The notes: a model not told the origin generated them from the letters alone. Counted from the stretch's first letter, positions 34,188 to 43,275 are shown. The stretch is 64,000 nt of DNA from Lewinellaceae bacterium (GCA_020636375.1 JACJXZ010000005.1:434001-498000); one strand, 5' to 3'. Numbers and translations are program-made.

Positions 34188-34703
34188 ATACACGAAGCGC
34201 CAGTTGTTGAAAAAATGACGGAAGAGGCCTTTTGGGCCATCATCGCCTTACTGGATTGGAATAAAGGGGAAGATGACGATGCGATCCTGGCGCCCGCCCG
34301 GCAGAGGTTGCAGCAGTATTCCGTTGGCGATATCCGCCGTTTCCAGGACATCCTGGCGGAAAAACTATATCAGCTGGACCGGCAGGTATTTGCTGAGCAG
34401 ATCGGGGAATACCGGTATGGCGGCCCGCATAATTTCTCGGTTGATACCTTTCTGTATGCCCGCGCCTGTGTAGTGGCCAATGGCAAAGCTTTCTATGAAG
34501 TGGTGCTGAGCGATCCATCGAAAATGCCAAAAGAGTTTACATTCGAAGCCTTACTCTACCTGGCAGGCGAAGCCTATGAACAGAAAACGGGAGAACAATG
34601 GGATTACCTCCCAAAGTTGAGCTATGAGACCTTCACCAACCGGGAGGGCTGGGGTGGGAAGAGCTGGTTGGCTGGTCGAGGTTCTTTGCCAACATCCTAC
34701 TGA
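34089..34703 (+). CDS. DUF4240 domain protein
   Basis: 204 residues. After a short N-terminal beta-alpha unit (LIIEVNDLTPDWLDKMKQAY), the DUF4240 core starts MTEEAFWAIIALLDWNKGED and continues YSVGDIRRFQDILAEKLYQL, DTFLYARACVVANGKAFYE and FEALLYLAGEAYEQKTGEQW. The domain is widespread, often in tandem paralogues, and without established biochemical function. Its region is duplicated downstream in decayed forms. The C-terminal SWLAGRGSLPTSY may be non-native. Confidence 0.75.
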   Translation: MFPSKLIIEVNDLTPDWLDKMKQAYKEATLEIHIHEAPVVEKMTEEAFWAIIALLDWNKGEDDDAILAPARQRLQQYSVGDIRRFQDILAEKLYQLDRQVFAEQIGEYRYGGPHNFSVDTFLYARACVVANGKAFYEVVLSDPSKMPKEFTFEALLYLAGEAYEQKTGEQWDYLPKLSYETFTNREGWGGKSWLAGRGSLPTSY

Positions 34704-34852
34704 CAGGCATCCGGGGAAGGCGAAAAGCGGAAGAAATAGAAGATGAATACATCAATCAATATAAGAAAGAACATGGACATAAGCCACCCGGAAATGATTG
34801 AGTTCTTCTTGGTGCTTTCTTCGTGTCTTCGAGTCTTAGTGGCAATAAAAGA

Positions 34853-35239
34853 ATGAAAGAAGTAAAATTCAACATATCCCCGCTCCACGCCGATACAATC
34901 GCCGCCCACCTGCTCATCGTCCTGAAAAACTTCGTCACCGGCAAAAAGGCTGGCAGCATCACCCCCGAAACCATGGAACTCCTGGGAAATCTCGACAAGG
35001 CCTGCCAAAAGCTGTCCGCCCTGTCCGGCAGCATGGACGACGAGACGCCGCAGCCGGTGGCTTTCAGCATCCCCGAAGCGGAGGCGTTCATCAAGGTGTT
35101 TACGGAGGAAGCCTTTGAGGTGGCGGCACTGCAGGATGAGTTCTACCGGCGGCATTCCTACCCTGCCTACTTTGCCCAGATCTATTCGAAGTATGCCGAG
35201 CGGGTGAGCGAGGGGTATGTGGAGGCGTTGGCGGCGTGA
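34853..35239 (+). CDS. hypothetical protein, 128 residues
   Basis: Start ATG 34853 (GTG 34823 is an alternative adding ten residues). Helix-rich: KEVKFNISPLHADTIAAHLL, NFVTGKKAGSITPETMELLG, then EAFIKVFTEEAFEVAALQDE. Not assigned to a family. It sits between the two DUF4240 leader copies and could be part of the repeating cassette. Confidence 0.6.
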   Translation: MKEVKFNISPLHADTIAAHLLIVLKNFVTGKKAGSITPETMELLGNLDKACQKLSALSGSMDDETPQPVAFSIPEAEAFIKVFTEEAFEVAALQDEFYRRHSYPAYFAQIYSKYAERVSEGYVEALAA

Positions 35240-35246
35240 GGGATAG

Positions 35247-35417
35247 AGTAAGAGGATACTTCCTCCATCTTGTTTCACCCTGTAGAATTGAGTATCTTTC
35301 GACAAAAAACAAACAGGAATGTTTCCTTCCAAGCTCATCATAGAAGTAAATGACCTGACGCCGGACTGGCTGGATAAGATGAAACAGGCATATAAAGAGG
35401 CTACGCTGGAGATTCAT
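35247..35417 (+). repeat. 171-bp direct repeat, copy 2
   Basis: Nearly identical to 34017-34187 (one visible base change, TTTCTCCC to TTTCACCC in the leader). It is followed directly by sequence corresponding to 34550-34580, the result of an internal deletion. Confidence 0.88.
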
Positions 35418-35477
35418 GCCTTACTCTACCAGGCAGGCGAAGCCTATGAACAAAACCACCTATCTTTAAAAGCATAA
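35319..35477 (+). CDS. DUF4240 mini-gene (in-frame internal deletion), 52 residues
   Basis: Encodes the first 33 residues of the DUF4240 protein at 34089 joined in frame to the distal segment ALLYQAGEAYEQ, then NHLSLKA and TAA. About 120 residues, most of the DUF4240 domain, are missing. The frame is open despite the deletion, so a short protein could be made. It is best regarded as a truncated paralogue. Confidence 0.55.
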   Translation: MFPSKLIIEVNDLTPDWLDKMKQAYKEATLEIHALLYQAGEAYEQNHLSLKA

Positions 35478-35486
35478 AAATGACTT

Positions 35487-36050
35487 ATGGGAACTACCAT
35501 CACCATAAACGTGAAAGACTTGAATGAAAAAGCGATCAAAGCTATTCAGGAGCGTTTTGGAAACGCTGAGTTAGAAATTCAGGTACAACCTGGTACTGAA
35601 GATGTAGCCCTCCTCTCCCCTGACGATTGCTGGGCTTTGATCAGTCGCCTGGACTGGAACAAGGAATACGCCGGCGACAACCTGGTAATAGCCCCATTGT
35701 TAGATGCCCTGAGCTGCCTTCCCATCCGAAATATCTATCAGTTTGCAGACTGGTTATCAGAAATGCTCTGGAACCTGGACACGCGGGCACATGCTCAGGT
35801 GTTTTTGGAAGAGGATGACTACCTATCTGTCGACGATTTCCTCTATGCGCGCTGTGCAGTTGTTGCCAATGGCCAGGGCTTTTACCAGCAGGTGCTGGAT
35901 AATCCAGCCGATATGCCAACGGATGTTACTTTCGAAGCGCTCCTTTACCTTCCACAGGAAGCTTACCAAATAAAGACAGGAGAAAAAATGGTGTATATCC
36001 CGCTTTTTAATTACGAAACTTATGGTAACAAGGAAGGATGGAGTAAATGA
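35487..36050 (+). CDS. DUF4240 domain protein (paralogue)
   Basis: 187 residues. It has the same layout as 34089: N-terminal TITINVKDLNEKAIKAIQER, then LLSPDDCWALISRLDWNKEY, IRNIYQFADWLSEMLWNLD, DDFLYARCAVVANGQGFYQ and FEALLYLPQEAYQIKTGEK. Identity with the 34089 protein is moderate, so the duplication is old. The stop overlaps a 19-codon basic frame by ATGA. Confidence 0.75.
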   Translation: MGTTITINVKDLNEKAIKAIQERFGNAELEIQVQPGTEDVALLSPDDCWALISRLDWNKEYAGDNLVIAPLLDALSCLPIRNIYQFADWLSEMLWNLDTRAHAQVFLEEDDYLSVDDFLYARCAVVANGQGFYQQVLDNPADMPTDVTFEALLYLPQEAYQIKTGEKMVYIPLFNYETYGNKEGWSK

Positions 36051-36106
36051 GTAAGCGAAAAAAACATGGCAGAAAACCAAGAGGTAACCGAGAGCGGCAA
36101 CTCTGA
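36047..36106 (+). CDS. very basic 19-residue frame
   Basis: MSKRKKHGRKPRGNRERQL, overlapping the previous stop by ATGA. Overlap and extreme charge are suggestive of a coupled peptide or a displaced C-terminal tail, but the length gives little statistical support. Confidence 0.25.
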   Translation: MSKRKKHGRKPRGNRERQL

Positions 36107-36147
36107 CCCAGCAAGATTACAGAACGCTTGCCACAATTAGCCTGAAA

Positions 36148-36320
36148 ATGACAGAAGAAGTACTCCGGTCCATCATCGCCCTGATCGATTGGAACAAAGG
36201 GGAGGACGACGACGCAATCCTGGCACCCGCCCGGGAGTAGCTATAGCAATATGCTGTTGGCGATATCTGCCGCTTCCAGGACATCATGGCCGAGAAATTA
36301 TATCAGCTGGACCGGCAGGC
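36148..36320 (+). pseudogene. DUF4240 gene fragment
   Basis: Translated pieces match the DUF4240 protein at 34089: MTEEVLRSIIALIDWNKGED, DDAILAPARE, then after two in-frame stops QYAVGDICRFQDIMAEKLYQ. No start region or C-terminus remains. It is the fourth DUF4240-related piece in 2.3 kb. Confidence 0.75.
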
Positions 36321-36429
36321 TCAAACAGTCGGACTTTTTATTCGCAAAAGTACTCATATAAATCTTCGCAAAACACAGCTTTGCATTTAACCCGATTATT
36401 TCATAACCTGCTTTTATCAATAATCGGAT

Positions 36430-36565
36430 TTTGCAACAGTTGGAAAAAATCCAGGCTTTTTCTCTGATGCTGCGCCTGGTTGCCGGGCGCATCGGCACAG
36501 TGACCAACTATTCCGGCTTAGCTTCCGAAACCGCTCTGGCTCAGCAAATTTCGCCCCTGGCATGA
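36430..36565 (+). pseudogene. AAA_14/DUF4143 ATPase fragment (winged-helix part)
   Basis: The reading QQLEKIQAFSLMLRLVAGRI, GTVTNYSGLASETALAQ matches the segment of the ATPase at 39015 with IEKSQEFTTMMRLLALRIGN. Only this piece of about 40 residues survives between repeat debris. Confidence 0.65.
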
Positions 36566-36663
36566 CCTGGTTTGGGAGAGCAGGGTAGGTTGTAGGGTTT
36601 AGGTGCTGGCTCGCCCGGTTTCTAACGGAGTAAAACCCAAAGGCCTTGACAAAGACCTTTATT

Positions 36664-36700
36664 TTATGTAATTTTAAAGCGCCACTTTAAATTTACATAA
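36664..36700. promoter_or_regulatory. 37-bp palindrome abutting the DUF4143 ATPase start codon
   Basis: TTATGTAATTTTAAAG at the left and CTTTAAATTTACATAA at the right form an almost perfect inverted repeat with a five-base centre (CGCCA). It ends at the base before ATG 36701. It is likely an operator/promoter; the ATPase winged helix is a candidate ligand by inference only. Confidence 0.6.
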
Positions 36701-37858
36701 ATGATCATTCCGCGCCACCTCACCCGCCACCTACAGGAATTAGGCCGGTACTTCCCCATCCTCAGCCTTACCGGGCCGCGGCAGGCGGGAAAGACGACTT
36801 TGTTAAAAGAGTTGTATCCCAACTACCGGTATGTCTCCCTCGAAGATCCGGACCAGCAATTAAGGGCAACGGAAGACCCCAGGAGCTTTCTGAAGCACTA
36901 TGACTACAATGTCATTTTCGATGAAGCGCAAAGGGTGCCGGAGTTATTTTCCTATCTGCAAACCATCGTTGATGAAGACAAGCAGCCTGGGCGGTATATC
37001 CTGTCCGGGTCGCAAAACTTTTTGCTGCGGCAAAACATAAGCCAGTCGCTGGCGGGGCGGGCAGGCATAGCGCGGCTTTTTCCCTTAGACTTCCAGGAAA
37101 TGGCAGCGGCCAACCTGCGCCCTGAGGATTATGAAACAGCGATCTATCGGGGGTTCTACCCCGCCCAGTTTGATACGGGAGTTCCTGCGCGGCTGTTTTA
37201 CCCCAGTTATGTTTCGACCTATGTTGAAAGGGATGTCAGCGGTTTGGTATCCGCCGCCAACCTCAACACGTTCCGGCGTTTTTTGCAGCTTTGCGCCGCC
37301 TACGCCGGGCAATTGCTGAACTATTCCGCCATCGCCAAGGCGGTAGGCGTCAGCGCGCCTACTATCCAAAGCTGGTTTTCCATCCTGGAGCAGAGCTATC
37401 TGGTGTTTCGCCTGCCCCCATACTTCCAGAATTTCGGCAAGCGGCTGATCAAAAGCCCCAAGCTGTATTTCTACGATACCGGGCTGCTTTGCTACCTTCT
37501 GGGCATGCAGTCGGAAAAAGATGTCTTCAATTATTACCAATTTGGCGCCTTGTTCGAAAACCTGGTCGTTGCCGAACGCATGAAAAGAGGCCAGCACGAA
37601 GGAAAAGAAGCCCGTTTGTATTTCTACAGGGACAGCAATCAGGTGAAAGTAGATTTGCTGGAAGAAACGCCCTCCGGCCTGATCCTGACAGAGATAAAAG
37701 CCAGCCGCACTTATCGCGACAGTTTGCTGGCCAACCTGCACAAGGTCGGAAAAATTGCCCGGCAAACAGCTCGCAAACAGCTGGTATACGGAGGCGATGA
37801 GGGCTTTGAAGTGAAGGATGCGCAGGTATTTCCGTGGTTTGGCTTGCCCGCAAGTTAG
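36701..37858 (+). CDS. AAA_14/DUF4143 family ATPase
   Basis: 385 residues. Walker A LTGPRQAGKTTLLKEL near residue 24, Walker B YNVIFDEAQRVPELFSYL, sensor RYILSGSQNFLLRQNISQSL. The winged-helix segment is YSAIAKAVGVSAPTIQSWFS, and the DUF4143 tail has NQVKVDLLEE and LILTEIKASRTYRDS. It belongs to a different subgroup (PRQAGKTT, NFLL) from the 27836 and 39015 ATPases. Function unknown. It is followed by the long TTTAGG-type array. Confidence 0.87.
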   Translation: MIIPRHLTRHLQELGRYFPILSLTGPRQAGKTTLLKELYPNYRYVSLEDPDQQLRATEDPRSFLKHYDYNVIFDEAQRVPELFSYLQTIVDEDKQPGRYILSGSQNFLLRQNISQSLAGRAGIARLFPLDFQEMAAANLRPEDYETAIYRGFYPAQFDTGVPARLFYPSYVSTYVERDVSGLVSAANLNTFRRFLQLCAAYAGQLLNYSAIAKAVGVSAPTIQSWFSILEQSYLVFRLPPYFQNFGKRLIKSPKLYFYDTGLLCYLLGMQSEKDVFNYYQFGALFENLVVAERMKRGQHEGKEARLYFYRDSNQVKVDLLEETPSGLILTEIKASRTYRDSLLANLHKVGKIARQTARKQLVYGGDEGFEVKDAQVFPWFGLPAS

Positions 37859-38904
37859 CTTTCAGGTTGCAGACTGCAGGTTTTAGGCTGTAGGTTTTAG
37901 GCTGTAGGTTTTAGGCGGGAGGTTTTAGGTTTTAGGTTTTTAGGCGGGAGGCCGTGGGATGCAGGCTTCAGGCTCTGTAGGCCAAATGGCCCCCTCCCAA
38001 AACCCAAAACCTAACCCCCCAAAACCGGCCCTAATGCAGGTTTTAGGCTGTAGGTTTTAGGTTTTAGGCGGGAGGCCGTGGGATGCAGGCTTTAGGCTCT
38101 GTAGGTAAATTGCTCCCAGTCCCAAAACCCAAAACCTAACTCCCAAAACCAGTACCTAATGCAGGTTTTAGGCTGTAGGTTTTAGGTTTTAGGCGGGGTA
38201 GTGTGGATGCAGGCTTTAGGCTCTGCGGTAAAATGGTACCTCCCCCAAAACCCAAAACCTGTGCCCCAAAACCGGTCCCCAATGCAGGTTTTAGGCTGTA
38301 GGTTTTAGGTTTTAGGCGGGAGGTAGTGGGATGCAGGCTTTAGGCTCTGCGGTACCAAATGGTACCTCCCAAAACCCAAAACCTAATCCCCAAAACCACC
38401 CTAATGCAGGCTTTAGGCTGTAGGCTTTAGGTTTTAGGCGGGAGTAGTGGGATGCAGGCTTTAGGCTCTGCGGTAAAATGGTACCTCCCCCAAAACCAAA
38501 ACCTGTGCCCCAAAACCAGTACCTAATGCAGGCTTTAGGCTGTAGGCTGTAGGTTTTAGGCGGGAGGCGGGAGGCTGTGGGATGCAGGCTTTAGGCTCTC
38601 AAGAGTAAAATAGTACCCTCCCAAAACCCAAAACCTAACTCCCAAAACCGGCCCTAATGCAGGCTTTAGGCTGTAGGCTTTAGGTTTTAGGCGGGAGGCC
38701 GTGGGATGCAGGCTTTAGGCTCTGTAGTCAGGCCAAATTGCTCCCCCCCAAAACCCAAAACCTGTGCCCCAAAACCGGCCCTAATGCAGGTTTTAGGCTG
38801 TAGGTTTTAGGTTTTAGGCGGGAGGCTTTGGGTCGCAGGCTTTAGGCTCTGTAGGCCAATCGCTCCCCGTCCCAAAACCCAAAACCTAACCCCCCAAAAC
38901 CCAA
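37859..38904. repeat. higher-order TTTAGGY array, about 123-131 bp hairpin units
   Basis: Units begin TAATGCAGG (about 38032, 38157, 38280, 38402, 38525, 38656 and 38781, spacing 122-131 bp). Each has a G-rich left half of 7-bp steps (GTAGGTT TTAGGTT TTAGGCG GGAGGC), a middle GCAGGCTTTAGGCTCTGTAG, and a complementary right half (CCCAAAACCCAAAACCTAAC). Each unit can fold on itself. No coding sequence is seen. Confidence 0.92.
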
Positions 38905-38910
38905 TCCCAA

Positions 38911-39010
38911 TCCAACTATTATTTAAAACATCCTTAGTTTCAACCTCACTATTATTCATAACTGTCTTGCTTTTAACCTTACTATTATTTAACTTACCAT
39001 AAAAAATAGT
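38911..39010. promoter_or_regulatory. three iteron-like ACTATTATT repeats before DUF4143 ATPase
   Basis: AACTATTATTTAAAAC, TCACTATTATTCATAAC and TTACTATTATTTAACTTACC are spaced about 33 bp apart. They are followed by a small inverted repeat CTTACCATAAAAAATAGTAAG. They lie immediately upstream of the ATPase start at 39015 and may be protein-binding sites. Confidence 0.5.
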
Positions 39011-39014
39011 AAGC

Positions 39015-40256
39015 TTGGAAATCCAAAGAACCCTTTTAGAAAAACTTCGCGCACATTTATCCGCTAAGGAAATCACTCTTCTTATCGGTTCCCGGCAAGC
39101 CGGAAAGACCACGCTGCTTCGGCAACTGGCTGAAGAAAAGCAGGCTGCCGGCGAACAGGTCCTCTTTTTCAACCTCGATTACGAGCCGGACATGCTGCTG
39201 TTCTCAAGCCAGGAAAAGTTGATCAGGCAGATAGAACTCATAACCGGGAAGCGGCATGCTTATGTATTTATTGACGAAATCCAGCGGAAAAAGAATGCCG
39301 GCCTGTTCCTGAAAGGCATCTACGACCAACTGCTGCCTTATAAATTTGTAGTATCGGGCTCCGGAAGCCTGGAGTTGAAAGAAAGTATCCATGAATCATT
39401 AGCCGGCCGCAAACGGCTTTTTGAACTGGAAACAGCGAGTTTTTACGAATTTGCACAGTACAAGACGGATTACGTATACCGGGAGCGCATTAAGGATTAC
39501 CTGGAACTACAGCCGGAAACGGCGCAACTCCTGCTCCGGGAATACCTCAACTTCGGCGGATACCCAAGGGTTATAACCGCGCCAGATATAGAAGAGAAAA
39601 CGGCTGTCCTGCGGGAGATTTACCAGAGTTATCTCGAAAAGGACATCCGCCTGTTGCTACAGATCGAAAAGAGCCAGGAATTTACTACTATGATGCGGTT
39701 ATTGGCACTGCGCATCGGCAACACCATTGACTATTCCGGCCTTTCTAAAGACGTAGGCCTAAGCTTTGCCACCCTGAAGAAGTACCTTTGGTACGCAGAA
39801 AAAACCTTTGTCCTGGAACTCCTTCCTCCTTTCTTTCGCAATAAGGAAAAGGAAATTGTCAAAGCGCCCCAGCTTTATTTCAAGGACCTGGGCCTGCGGA
39901 ATATCACTATTGAAAATGCAGGAAGGATCCAATCCCTGAACGAAGCGGCTTTTGAGTTCCAAAACTTCGTTTACCGCCTGCTTCGTGCCAATATCGGCGA
40001 GCGCTTGTTTTCTTTGCACTACTGGCGTACCAAAAGCCAGGCGGAAGTCGACTTTGTCATCGACCGCGGCCAGGGCCTGCTTCCCATCGAAGTAAAAGCC
40101 CGATCGTTGAAAAAACCTACGGCCAGCCGATCCCTTCGCAGCTTCCTGGATACTTACCAGCCCAAAGAAGCCTGGGTCATCAACCTTTCGCTGGATACCA
40201 GCATCGAGATAGGGAAAAGCAAGGTTTTTTTCCGGCCATGGTATGGGTTGGTGTAG
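39015..40256 (+). CDS. AAA_14/DUF4143 family ATPase
   Basis: 413 residues, TTG start. Walker A LLIGSRQAGKTTLLRQL near residue 22, Walker B YVFIDEIQRKKNAG, sensor VVSGSGSLELKESIHESLAG, then FGGYPRVITAP. A winged helix (YSGLSKDVGLSFATLKKYLW) and the DUF4143 end AEVDFVIDRGQGLLPIEVKA follow. It is a close relative of the 27836 protein. It is embedded between two blocks of the TTTAGGY array. Confidence 0.87.
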   Translation: MEIQRTLLEKLRAHLSAKEITLLIGSRQAGKTTLLRQLAEEKQAAGEQVLFFNLDYEPDMLLFSSQEKLIRQIELITGKRHAYVFIDEIQRKKNAGLFLKGIYDQLLPYKFVVSGSGSLELKESIHESLAGRKRLFELETASFYEFAQYKTDYVYRERIKDYLELQPETAQLLLREYLNFGGYPRVITAPDIEEKTAVLREIYQSYLEKDIRLLLQIEKSQEFTTMMRLLALRIGNTIDYSGLSKDVGLSFATLKKYLWYAEKTFVLELLPPFFRNKEKEIVKAPQLYFKDLGLRNITIENAGRIQSLNEAAFEFQNFVYRLLRANIGERLFSLHYWRTKSQAEVDFVIDRGQGLLPIEVKARSLKKPTASRSLRSFLDTYQPKEAWVINLSLDTSIEIGKSKVFFRPWYGLV

Positions 40257-40655
40257 TTTGGGTGGCTTGGGGCAGGTTGGGTGGCTTGGGGCAGGTTGGA
40301 TGGCTTGGGGCAGGTTTTAGGTCGCAGGCTGGGGGTTTTGGGCAGGTTTTAGGTCTTAGGGCGCAGGTGGGGGTTTGGGGCAGGTTTTAGGCTGTAGGTT
40401 TTAGGTTTTAGGCGGGAGGCTGTGGGCCATGGGCTTCAGGCTCTGTAGACCAAATTGCTCCCCGTCCCAAAACCCAAAACCTAATCCCCCAAAACCGGCC
40501 CCTAATGCAGGCTTTAGGTTTTAGGCTTTAGGATTTAGGCGGGAAGCCGTGGGATGCAGGCTTTAGGCTCTGTAGACCAACCTGCCCCCATCCCAAAACC
40601 CAAAACCCAACCCCCCAAAACCTATTCCCCAAAACCTATTCCCCAACTCCTAAAT
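40257..40655. repeat. TTTAGGY array block upstream of four-helix-bundle gene
   Basis: GGGTGGCTTGGGGCAGGTTG units give way to TTTTAGGTCGCAGGCTGGGG and then standard array units (GCAGGCTTTAGGTTTTAGGC, CAAAACCCAAAACCTAATCC). It runs to within a few bases of the four-helix-bundle start. Confidence 0.88.
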
Positions 40656-40663
40656 CCTCAAAC

Positions 40664-41042
40664 CATGTCCGAAAAATTCGAATTTGAAAACCTTAAAGTC
40701 TGGCAGCGTTCCGTCGACTTTATTGACACCATCTTCGACCTCCTGGAAAACATCAACTCCACCCGCAAGCACTTCCGGTTAATGGAACAAATTGAAGCCT
40801 CAGGCGTATCCGTTGCAGCCAATATTGCGGAAGGCAAAGGAAGGCATTCTGACAAAGAATATCTTAAGTTCCTGTACTATTCCCGCGGCTCTTTGTACGA
40901 AACCGTCACGCTGCTCCAGGTCTTCCAAAAACGGCAATGGATATCTGAACAGGACTATGCCAATATCCAAAAAGAAGCAATATTGATCGGCAAAATGTTG
41001 AATGCCCTGATCCGTAGTGTTCGGAATCGGCTGGGAGAGTAG
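40664..41042 (+). CDS. four-helix-bundle protein (S23/IVS type, Avd-like fold)
   Basis: About 125 residues from ATG 40664. FEFENLKVWQRSVDFIDTIF, then LMEQIEASGVSVAANIAEGK, GRHSDKEYLKFLYYSRGSLY and ETVTLLQVFQKR are the family hallmarks (AANIAEG, SDKEYLKFL). It is homologous but not close to the protein at 23183. Like that gene it is bracketed by hairpin-forming heptamer arrays, here of the TTTAGGY family. A decayed near-identical copy follows at 42062. Confidence 0.87.
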
Positions 41043-42060
41043 GCAGGTTGTAGGCGGGAGGCTTTGGGCAGGTTTTAGGTCTTGGGTCGCAGGTTGGGGG
41101 TTTGGGGCAGGTTTTAGGTCTTAGGGCGCAGGCTTTAGGCTGTAGGCTTTAGGTTTTAGGCGGGAGGCTGTGGGTTGCAGGCTTTAGGCTCTGTAGGCCA
41201 AACTGCCCCCCTCCCAAAACCCAAAACCTAACGCCCCAAAACCGCTCCCCTAATGCAGGCTTTAGGCTGTAGGCTTTAGGTTTTAGGCGGGAGGCTTGGG
41301 GGCATGGGCTTTAGGCTCTGTAGACCAAATTGTCCCCCTCCCAAAACAACCTAACGCCCAAAACCGCTCCCTAATGCAGGCTTTAGGTTTTAGGCGGGAG
41401 GCTTGGGGCATGGGCTTTAGGCTCTAGACCAAATTGTCCCATGCCAAACCAAAACTAATCCCCAAAACCTACTAATGCAGGCTTTAGGCAGTAGGCTTTA
41501 GGTTTTAGGCGGAGGCAGTGGATGCAGGCTTAGGCTCTGTAAAAGTACCTCCCAAAACCAAACCTAACTCCCAAAACCTACTAATGCAGGCTTTAGGCGG
41601 GAGGCTTTAGGTTTTAGGCGGGAGGTGTGGGATGCAGGCTCTGTAAGTTGCTCCGTCCCAAAACCCAAAACCTAACGCCCCAAAACCTACTAATGCAGGC
41701 TTTAGGCGGAGGTTTTAGGTTTTAGGCGGGATGTGGATGCAGGCTTTAGGCTCTGTAGTAAATACCTCCAAACCAAAACCTAACTCCCAAAACCTACTAA
41801 TGCAGGCTTTAGGCGGGAGGCTTTAGGTTTTAGGCGGATAGTGGGATGCAGGCTCTGTGGTAAATTGCTCCCCGTCCCAAAACCCAAAACCTAACGCCCC
41901 AAAACCACCTAATGCAGGCTTTAGGCGGGAGGTTTTAGGTTTTAGGCGGGAGACTGGATGCAGGCTTTAGGCTCTGTAGTAAACTGCCCCATCCCAAAAC
42001 TCAAACCCAACCCCAAAACCTATTCCCAAAACCTATTCCCCAACTCCTAAATCCTCAAAC
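41043..42060. repeat. TTTAGGY array between four-helix-bundle gene and its decayed copy
   Basis: About eight hairpin units starting TAATGCAGG (about 41255, 41375, 41477, 41588, 41692, 41802, 41911). They are shorter (about 102-120 bp) than the 123-131 bp units at 38032. Many differences are single-base losses in homopolymers, especially from about 41340 on. Confidence 0.88.
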
Positions 42061-42061
42061 C

Positions 42062-42432
42062 ATGTCCGAAAAATTCGAATTTGAAAACCTTAAAGTCTGG
42101 CAGCGTTCCGTCGACTTTATTGACACCATCTTCGACCTCCTGAAAACATCAACTCCACCCGCAAGCACTTCCGGTTAATGGAACAAATTGAAGCCTCAGG
42201 CGTATCCGTTGCAGCCAATATTGCGGAAGGCAAGGAAGGCATTCTGACAAAGAATATCTTAAGTTCCTGTACTATTCCATGGCTTTTGTACGAAACCGTC
42301 ACGCTGCTCCAGGTCTTCCAAAACGGCAATGGATATCTGAACAGGACTATGCCAATATCCAAAAGAAGCAATATTGATCGGCAAATGTTGAATGCCCTGA
42401 TCCGTAGTGTTCGGAATCGGCTGGGAGAGTAG
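42062..42432 (+). pseudogene. near-identical, frame-broken copy of the four-helix-bundle gene
   Basis: Follows 40664-41042 base for base except for scattered deletions, mostly one base in a homopolymer: GGAAAAC to GAAAAC, GGCAAAGG to GGCAAGG, CCAAAAACGG to CCAAAACGG, GGCAAAATG to GGCAAATG. One less simple change is TTCCCGCGGCTCTTTG to TTCCATGGCTTTTG. The result is several frameshifts. The flanks are also duplicated. This is either a recent decayed duplication or a poorly polished assembly region. Confidence 0.82.
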
Positions 42433-42925
42433 GCAGGTTGTAGGCGGAGGCTTTGGGCAGGTTTAGGTCTTGGGTCGCAGGTTGGGGTTTGGGGCAGGTT
42501 TTAGGTCTTAGGGCCAGGCTTTAGGCTGTAGGCTTTAGGTTTTAGGCGGGAGGCTGTGGGTTGCAGGCTTTAGGCTCTGTAATAAACTGCCCCCTCCCAA
42601 AACCAAAACCTAACGCCCCAAAACCGCTCCCCTAATGCAGGCTTTAGGCTGTAGGCTTTAGGTTTTAGGCGGGAGGCTTGGGGGCATGGGCTTTAGGCTC
42701 TGTAGACCAAATTGTCCCCCTCCCAAAACCCAAAACCTAACGCCCCAAAACCGCTCCCCTAATGCAGGCTTTAGGCTGTAGGCTTTAGGTTTTAGGCGGG
42801 AGGCCGTGGGATGCAGGCTTAGGCTCTGTAGGCCAAATGGCCCCCTCCCAAAACCCAAAACCTAACCCCCAAAACCTTCCCCAAAACCCAAAACCTAACT
42901 CCCCACGCAACAAATCCCCCCTCTT
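42433..42925. repeat. TTTAGGY array, final block
   Basis: Three further units (starts at about 42636 and 42765, plus a partial) that resemble 41043-41330. The array ends at CCAAAACCCAAAACCTAACTC near 42900. Confidence 0.88.
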
Positions 42926-43275
42926 CTTCGTATCTTAACAACAACCCGACAACACATTCCCTTTGCATACCCTGGTTGAGTCGTGGTTGGGCGGAGTGAA
43001 TGAATGAGTGAATGAATGAATGAGTGAATGAGTGAATGAGTGATTATCGGGAGGCGGCTTCGGCTTCCCTGCGCCGCTGTTTTTGTCCAACCCTTTACCT
43101 TTAAGGCTCCTGCCTGGCCCTATGGCGTTCATCGCGGGACAGGTGAAGATTCCGCAGGGCTCATCGATTTTTTACCCTATCTTTGAGCATTCGGAACCAC
43201 GTCCCCTGTATGGCGGCCAGTATAAACACGCACCAACGACACACATAACTCTTGCGCCAGTAAATAGAACAAATT
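42926..43275. repeat. leader of the dehydratase gene with GAAT/GAGT tetranucleotide tract
   Basis: Positions about 42997-43045 are a tract of GAATGAATGAGTGAATGAAT units (twelve 4-bp steps). The remainder shows no gene; weak frames there lack support. Confidence 0.7.

Noticed and set aside
40554..40663. Upstream extension of the four-helix-bundle frame
   Set aside because: The extra 36 residues (QPAPIPKPKTQPPKTYSPKP and similar) are repeat-encoded; the ATG at 40664 matches the family start.
37859..42925. CRISPR array
   Set aside because: Units are nearly identical throughout with no unique spacers of constant length, units are self-complementary, and no cas gene is present.
37859..42925. Telomere-like sequence (TTTAGGG resemblance)
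   Set aside because: The unit is interspersed, changes orientation every ~60 bp and lies inside a gene cluster; a linear chromosome end is not indicated.
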